From Thelonectria olida (taxonomy: Eukaryota; Ascomycota; Sordariomycetes; Hypocreales; Nectriaceae): a stretch of 64,000 bases of DNA. The DNA lies in assembly GCA_020736575.1 (NCBI GenBank), contig JAGPYM010000036.1, positions 62,001 to 126,000 of the forward strand. Reading direction: 5' to 3'. This document shows, one piece after another, positions 58,386 through 64,000 of the stretch (position 1 is its first letter; every line of letters begins with the position of its first letter). The translations under genes were made by a program, and so were the position numbers. The notes beneath the pieces were generated by a model, which saw only the letters and a list, made by a program, of their open reading frames with translations, was not told the origin of the DNA and made no database searches.

Positions 58386-59090
58386 TTACTTTCTTTGCCT
58401 ATTCTTCTTCTGCTTCTTCTTGCTCTTCCCTGCCGGAGCATCCGACGCGGAGGCTGGTGGCGGAACTGGTGACTCGGCTGGCCGCTTCCGGTTCTCGACC
58501 GACTTGAGCAGCGCCTTTGCCCGCTCCTCAGCAATCTTCTCTGCAAGTTTGCTGCTGATAATCTTGTTGTCGCCCTAGTAAACCGGTTAGGGGCGCCTGC
58601 ATGGTGGTACAAGGAGGGGGATTGGATGCAACTCACCAGGTCGGCCTTCAAGATGCGGGCGGTAGCTTCTTGGTTTACCGTCAAGGTCCGTGTCTCCTCT
58701 GCTGGAGCTGGAGTTGGAGTCTCTGCGGCCTTGATCTTGGCAAAGTACTGCTGGACGCGTTTGAGCTCGTCGAAGACAGCATGGTTGGCTGCATCAGTGC
58801 CCTGCAACTTTAGTGCGGCTGCCCGTTTGCAAGCAGTCAGCAAAAGGACAAATAAAAAAGCAGAATGAGGAAGCGTTTGGCAACCTGCAGGACGGTAGGT
58901 CATACGTACAGAAGAGCAATGAATCAATGGCGTAGGCTGAGAGGGAGAAAAACTTGGCCTTGTCGAGCAAAGGGAGCTGTGAGGACAAACCCTCCAGATC
59001 ACCGAGCATAGGCTGTAGGGCTTCCTCGAGGGCTTCGAGTTGGTCGTCGAGTCGGAGCAGGTCCGGTTCAATGTCTTTGACGTCCGCCAT
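58386..59090 (-). CDS. lrp1: C1D/LRP1 (Rrp47) nuclear exosome cofactor
   Basis: Exons 58910-59090, 58637-58818 and 58386-58574 encode 183 residues. The helical Sas10/Utp3/C1D domain reads MADVKDIEPDLLRLDDQLEA, LPLLDKAKFFSLSAYAIDSL then LLFSALKLQGTDAANHAVFD, ELKRVQQYFAKIKAAE. After a Pro/Ala linker the end is basic (KKKQKKNRQRK), as in Lrp1/Rrp47. The 91-nt (58819-58909) and 62-nt (58575-58636) introns keep frame. Known function: partner of Rrp6 in the nuclear exosome for 3' processing of snRNA, snoRNA and 5.8S rRNA; it also binds DNA and RNA. The sequence is complete. Confidence 0.93.
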
Positions 59091-60446
59091 GGCCTTTATT
59101 ACGTTATCCGGGTCCAAAATCGCGAGGCGGAGAGTCCTGGGGTGAAGGAGTTGTTGAAGGCGTCTTCAATATTTGACATGAAAGAAAGCAAGGTGCAGAC
59201 CTTGAGATTCTGAGGCCCAATTCGGCCTAGCGCCCAGATCCACTTGAGGTTAGCTTATTCGTTCTGGGAGTTATGCATAAGACGGGGCTGTCCCACCCAA
59301 ACCACCACAATGGGCGGGCGTTTGTGCCTGTGTAAATGTGGACGTGCAACATTGTACCAAGACAGGACAAGACACTCTGGAAGACAAGACAACCAACGCC
59401 TCACCGTCTCAGACCCTGTTTCTTGCAATCATGAAGGAACTCAAGGGAGGGTGACACACGCTGAGATCGGCGCTCGCCCTGTTCCTGCAAGGGATGGCCA
59501 TGGACCGAAATGTGGATAACTGAGCCGCCAAGTGTGGCCGCGACAACGCGTTTACTGGTGTTAGCGGACGTAGGAAGTACACTGCTTGACTGCCCAATCC
59601 TCGACGACGGGATGGATGGCCCCTCAATTGTTTTCTTCCGTCCATGCCTTCGGCCGGGTCGGTCCTCGTGTTTGCTTTACTTCAGACTCACGGGAGAGCA
59701 AACAACGATGGCTGGCGCTTCGCAAGTTACCTATACTGGACTCTTGCAGCATGTCCCACACAACCAACAAGTCCGAGGCGGTTTCAACCACAAGTGCTAA
59801 GGTAATAGCCCGCCTAATATCCAGTACCCTTCCGTAGGAAATAATTGACATTCGGACTTTGGCCCCTTGCTTGAGTTTTAGCTTGCCATCAGTGCCTCGT
59901 GCGGGGAGTCGGGCAGTCGTCATTGTCCTGGTGCAAGGCTGATGGCGCATGTTCAGCCAAACGTTGGCTTTTCCATCACAACCTACACATGCCGGTCCAA
60001 GGGAGAGCATTAGTTAGCTTATGAGTAACAGGTGTGCTGGACATGTATATGATGTCTTTGTCAGAAGCTTTGTACACCCACCATCTTGAGCCCCTAAGAC
60101 TGCACTGATCAGGTACTGGACAACGACAAACGCGACGCGAATGCAATCAAGCCATGTCTCGCCGACCCCGCAGAGAAGGGATGGTAACACAGGAACAAAC
60201 GGGAAGGAATGGCAAAAGCAAACTGAGTGGCAGCAGTGCCTGGCCGGAAAGGCTTGAGTCGTTGATTGATGTCCTCGACCAACTTGACACTACCGTCTAG
60301 AAAAGAGCCCCAGGGGCCATTCCCGTTCTCAATTCTTCAACACCTTTTGTTCTTGCTTCTCTCATAGCATAAGGAAGCCTCGATATTCTCAATTGCCTTT
60401 CTTGACGCATTTCTACCTCAAACAGGTTCTGAGAAACCACGACAAG
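59091..60446. other. 1.4-kb divergent intergenic region
   Basis: No supportable gene. An ATG-started minus-strand frame at 59624-60010 (128 codons) and frames at 59510-59837 have no domain or splice support. The last 100 bases form a pyrimidine-rich leader for the orphan gene at 60447. Confidence 0.45.
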
Positions 60447-61015
60447 ATGGGTCGACGCCGCCTCAAAGGACGGAATGTAAGTGGCCTCCTCTAACCCTTC
60501 TCCAACCACCTGCTCTCGAACCTTGCGGCTAACACGGGTCTTTCTTTTATCTGTAGGCATGGCAGATTCAGCGGAAGAAGGAGGATAACCAGATTCTCAG
60601 GTATGGTGGCAGTGCTGATTTCGAGGCCCTCAACAAGCGGTACGTCGGGTACATGTTCCAGGAAATCGACGCGAACAGGGACGTCAAGGAGGCCACCAAG
60701 GAGACCTGGGTCGAGAATCAACTCCTTCGCGCGCTTCTCAAGAAGCACGGCATTAGTGCGGAGGAAATTGACGTCTTCCAGCGCAGCGGCGGACTCGTGT
60801 CGGATGATCCTTGGCCGATGGCGCACTGGCAGCAGATTGCAGCCAGTACTCAGGTCAAAGACTTATACAAGGCCATGGCGTACCGACCACCCATCTTTGT
60901 CGAGATCCCCAACAAGGGTGGTCGGGTCACTCTCGCGGACCGCCAGCCGATTTACGTTTCGCGGCCGTACTATTCCAAGCAACAACGGGACCGAATGGAA
61001 GCCTTGGGCATCTAG
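60447..61015 (+). CDS. Conserved-looking small basic protein, 162 residues, function unknown
   Basis: Exon 1 is only 30 nt (60447-60476, MGRRRLKGRN), then an 80-nt intron and exon 2 (60557-61015). The protein is charged: AWQIQRKKEDNQILRYGGSA, FQEIDANRDVKEATKETWVE, NQLLRALLKKHGISAEEIDV, PWPMAHWQQIAASTQVKDLY, YRPPIFVEIPNKGGRVTLAD and QPIYVSRPYYSKQQRDRMEA. It has no signal peptide, Cys pair or membrane segment. The ordered, even composition and clean splice sites argue for a real gene. I do not recognise a family; the short basic start could be a nuclear or mitochondrial signal. Confidence 0.8.
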
Positions 61016-62063
61016 GTAGTCCAAGTCGAGGCGACGATGGTGGCGTGTCTGTCATTGGTGTTGGAAATTTGGGACATCATTGTATCTAGATTATCTGACG
61101 TTTGCGCAAGTTGGATCAATTGTCCTTTGGGCTTCTCCAAAAGCAAGGAGTATACACTCTTTTGCATTGGCGAACTGTGAGTCCTCTACGTTGAACGTAG
61201 ACGGCGGTTTTTCGAGAAGTGGCCCTTGACTCTCTCATGACAGGGCAGCTAGGAGCAGGTATGGACCTGGAGTCTTATGTTCCCCTTCTCATTCGTGCAT
61301 TAATATGACAATACACTTGATTTGTATCTGTGCGATGCTTGTTTAGACCATCACCCGTGCCCATTCTAGGGGCAGCCAAGGTGGGTAGGCGGCAGTATGA
61401 AACATAGGTCATGATAATCCCAGGTAGCCCTGATCCTTTACCACTCAAGGTATAAAAACAAGCCAACAAACTACTAGGTAGTTACCATGTAAGACAAGTT
61501 TAAAATGGCCCGAAGGCGCGGCGGAGAAAATAAACTCATCCACTTGCTGTGCCGCATGGTGTTTCATCTGAGCCAAGCGGGATGGCCAGTGCCTACATAC
61601 GTAGGTAGTGTCGCGAACCGCTGGCGACTGAATAAGATGGGAGGAAAGGGAACCTGAATACGAAGCAGCCTTAAACCTGGACCCTTGCTTGTCGTGTTGC
61701 CGGCCGAATGATCCGAAGCGGTTTTTGATTTTTTCCGAAGCCTATTTCAATGATTGTTCCTCTTCTCGACCTTGGGCCGAGATGCATCCCGGCCTCATTG
61801 GGTCGCTTGCAATGTTTCCCCAGTAAACATCCTTCGGCTCTCGGAGTGGCCTGCTTCCGCTGGCTTCATCCGATCGTGAGATTCCGAGTCTTGAAACGGG
61901 ACGAGATGCTCCGTGGTTAGATGGCAAGTTTGGTAATTATAGGGGAAGCATTTGACCCATGCGCCGCCGTGATATATAAAGGGATGAAAGCGCACCACAG
62001 GGCCACGATGCATCGAGTTCTTCAGCACAGAGACCAGAAAAGGACTGCGGATTAGTACCCAAA
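61016..62063. other. Intergenic, orphan 3' flank and GH43 promoter
   Basis: No gene. It holds the GH43 promoter: a TATA box at 61973-61980, CCCCAG at 61827-61832 (a possible CreA-type site), and a CATACGTAGGTAG word near 61597-61609. ACTAGGTAGTTACC at 61473-61486 is another of the dispersed TAGGTA words. Confidence 0.5.
61973..61980 (+). promoter_or_regulatory. TATA box of the GH43 arabinase gene
   Basis: TATATAAA ends 83 bases before the ATG at 62064, a normal spacing for an inducible, secreted-enzyme gene in ascomycetes. Confidence 0.65.
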
Positions 62064-63020
62064 ATGTTGTCTATGTGGAAACTCCTCATCAGCGGCGTGC
62101 TTGCCGTCACCTCGGTGGCGCCGGGTGTCAATGGGCAATATCCTAACCCGGGCCCCGTCACGGGCAACATCGACGTCCACGACCCATCCGTAGCGAAGAC
62201 GCCGAGCGGCTCGTACATCCTGGCACACACGGGAGCGAACATTGCACTCAAGACATCCACCGACCGCACTGCCTGGCGCAACGCCGGCGCCGCGTTCCCG
62301 AACGGCGCCTCGTGGACGACGCCGTACACCGGCGGCGACACCAACCTCTGGGCCCCTGACATCTCGTACCACAACGGCAAATATTACATGTACTACTCGG
62401 CCTCCAAGTTTGGGTCCCAGAAGTCGGCCATCTTCCTGGCCACGAGCCCCTCGGGCGCGTCGGGCTCGTGGACCAACCAGGGCGTGGTCATCGAGTCGTC
62501 GAGCTCCAACGACTACAACGCCATCGACCCCAACCTGATTGTCGATGCCTCGGGCAAGTGGTGGCTGTCGTTCGGCTCGTTCTGGTCGGGCCTCAAGATC
62601 ATCTCGCTGAACTCGAGCACCGGCAAGCGCAGCGGCACGAGCCTCGTCTCCATCGCCAAGCGCACCGAGGCCGACGGCGCCGTCGAGGCACCCTACATCA
62701 CCCGCCACGGCAACTACTACTACCTCTGGGCGTCTTTCGACCGGTGCTGCAACGGAGCCTCTAGCACGTACCGTATCATGGTCGGTCGGTCCACCAGCGT
62801 GACGGGCCCGTTTGTCGACCGCAACGGGAAGAATATGATGTCCGGCGGTGGTACTCAGGTGATGGCGAGCCACGGCTCAATCCACGGACCTGGCCACAAC
62901 GCTGTCTTCACCGACAACGATGCCGACGTGCTCGTGTACCATTACTATACCAACGCTGGAGATGCGCGTTTGGGTATCAACCTCATTCGCTACGAATCGG
63001 ACTGGCCGGTTGTTTATTGA
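62064..63020 (+). CDS. GH43 arabinan endo-1,5-alpha-L-arabinosidase, secreted
   Basis: A single-exon gene of 318 residues. The signal peptide MLSMWKLLISGVLAVTSVAP (cut near VNG|QY) is followed directly by a five-bladed beta-propeller. The catalytic residues of family 43 are visible. The general base Asp is in NIDVHDPSVAKT, the pKa-modulating Asp in YNAIDPNLIVDASGKWWLSF, and the general acid Glu in DGAVEAPYITRHGNYYYLW. Substrate and metal-site segments DTNLWAPDISYHNGKYYMYY, SHGSIHGPGHNAVF and FDRCCNG also match. Length and lack of a carbohydrate-binding module are typical of fungal AbnA-type enzymes. It cuts internal alpha-1,5 bonds of pectin arabinan outside the cell. Third positions are very GC-rich, which also yields long shadow frames on the other strand. 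Confidence 0.96.
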   Translation: MLSMWKLLISGVLAVTSVAPGVNGQYPNPGPVTGNIDVHDPSVAKTPSGSYILAHTGANIALKTSTDRTAWRNAGAAFPNGASWTTPYTGGDTNLWAPDISYHNGKYYMYYSASKFGSQKSAIFLATSPSGASGSWTNQGVVIESSSSNDYNAIDPNLIVDASGKWWLSFGSFWSGLKIISLNSSTGKRSGTSLVSIAKRTEADGAVEAPYITRHGNYYYLWASFDRCCNGASSTYRIMVGRSTSVTGPFVDRNGKNMMSGGGTQVMASHGSIHGPGHNAVFTDNDADVLVYHYYTNAGDARLGINLIRYESDWPVVY

Positions 63021-63398
63021 ACAAGTTTAGTTTTAGATTTGTGTTTGAAATTTAATGCTTATTTTTTTAACTTCAATTCCGGGTGTTGTACCGTATCTGT
63101 AACTGCCCGGGCCCGGAACCGTCGGTACCCACACGGAGGCCCGGATCGGCGATCCCAGGGTGTTCCCGCTTTTATGATCCGCTTTGGCCTGTACCCAGGA
63201 TCCAAACATACGCGCCTTCTTTGGTTCTTTCGTAGAGATTCAGATCTCGATACACAAATTGGATGCCAAATGATTCTAGCTTGACCACCATTATGTGCAC
63301 TGTAGTCTTTCTACAGTCGCCCAAGCCCACGGATTCAGGCTCTGAACCGTGTGATGCGCACCGAAGATACATATATATATACAAGAGCGAGATCATGT
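63021..63398. other. Intergenic, GH43 3' flank
   Basis: A-T-rich tail after the GH43 stop, including a T-run at 63063-63068 and an alternating ATATATATAT run at 63371-63380. No gene. Confidence 0.4.
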
Positions 63399-63575
63399 CT
63401 ATCGGGATATTTCCATGACTTCTTCCGGGCGACTGGCCAGTATGTCTCTGATACCACCCCGTTGGCCACAAGCTTTATTGAGGAAGGCCACACTAGGGAG
63501 TTCGTAAAACAGCCTCTTGTCCGCTACCACACGAAGCAGGAGGCAGGCATCGTCCATGATCTGCTTGAAAACCCC
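63399..63575 (-). pseudogene. Coding-like 3' exon or gene relic
   Basis: On the minus strand, after an acceptor-like TTCACAG at 63576-63582, 59 codons read GVFKQIMDDACLLLRVVADK, RLFYELPSVAFLNKACGQRG and GIRDILASRPEEVMEISR to a TAG at 63399. The composition is that of an ordered helical protein and differs from the low-complexity frames nearby. I found no matching upstream exon within the window, so it is either the last exon of a gene entering from the right edge or a relic. Family not recognised. Confidence 0.35.
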
Positions 63576-64000
63576 CTGTGAACTTCTTCATTCTCAGGTT
63601 TATCAACCTGCCCAATGTGTTTTCTTCGCGTGCATAATCAAGATATGGATGGTTAGTTGAGTGGTCAGATCGCCGTTGGCTCGTTGGGTCGACGTACATA
63701 GATGGTTGAATTTCGCTTCTTGATCTGCAGATCGCTAGGTTCTGCTTTGGCTTCGGTGGCCAATATGTCGGGGCACGTTGCTTCGTGACGTTGCAATGGT
63801 ATATGCTTAGATTCGAATCACAAGATAACCATTTGACACCTCCCTTGAAGTAGAGCTCGGCCCAGACTCGCCGAGGGCGTCCCAATTCATAGCGAGCGGA
63901 AGGCATTCCACTTTCCGGGGATCCGGCTTGGAACTTGAAGCAACAGGAGAACTACAGAATGTCGCAATTCTCATGGCAAAAAGTTCTTCTCGCCACTCTG
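63576..64000. other. Right edge of window
   Basis: Minus-strand frame 63493-63906 (137 codons) overlaps the coding-like exon in another phase and has no domain. Nothing else is supported. Confidence 0.35.

Noticed and set aside
59624..60010. 128-codon minus-strand frame with ATG
   Set aside because: No domain, no splice signals, and no CT-rich leader; not enough to call a gene.
62052..62873. 273-codon antisense frame on the GH43 gene
   Set aside because: GC-rich shadow of a secure single-exon gene; Arg/Val/Gly-rich with no domain.

Overview
The window is 64 kb of nuclear DNA from a filamentous ascomycete, most likely a Sordariomycete and possibly Hypocreales. The evidence is short introns of mostly 50-100 nt with GTRNGT donors and CTAAC/CTGAC branch points, pyrimidine-rich leaders, and a gene set typical of Pezizomycotina (CRY-DASH with an RGG tail, CFEM protein, fungal Rac1, methylcitrate dehydratase, TRP-like protein). 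The species assignment is inference. I found no rRNA, tRNA, CRISPR array or intact transposon.

Layout. 1-6.3 kb: 5' part of VMS1 (runs off the left edge), a small hydrophilic protein, an AAA+ ATPase and a ubiquitin C-terminal hydrolase. 6.3-11.3 kb: gene-poor, with an EthD-domain gene and three broken genes (aminoglycoside-phosphotransferase-like, short-chain dehydrogenase, Zn2Cys6 regulator). It looks like a decayed metabolite gene island with a visible join near 10.35-10.42 kb. 11.7-14.6 kb: CRY-DASH. 14.6-18.8 kb: long intergenic. 18.8-29.9 kb: mitochondrial 2-methylcitrate dehydratase, an SH3 protein, CMS1, a CFEM/mucin-like surface protein whose GPI-like tail lies behind one in-frame stop, and an intronless orphan of 713 residues. 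29.9-34.2 kb: long intergenic. 34.2-46.1 kb: NOP6, Rac1, CENP-T, SURF1 and a SET+MYND protein. 46.9-59.1 kb: TRP-like membrane protein, a fungal-N-terminal-domain/TPR-like protein, a LSMT-type SET methyltransferase, a UBX protein, a twin-CX9C protein (MIX17) and C1D/LRP1. 60.4-63.6 kb: a conserved-looking orphan, a GH43 endo-arabinase and a coding-like 3' exon.

How genes relate. Most are unlinked housekeeping genes. Themes recur by chance or loosely: ribosome biogenesis and RNA surveillance (CMS1, NOP6, C1D), mitochondrial function (prpD, SURF1, MIX17), protein quality control (VMS1, UBX, UCH), and two SET genes. Gene models were built by hand from splice sites and reading frame. All spliced models given keep frame from ATG to stop except where stated.
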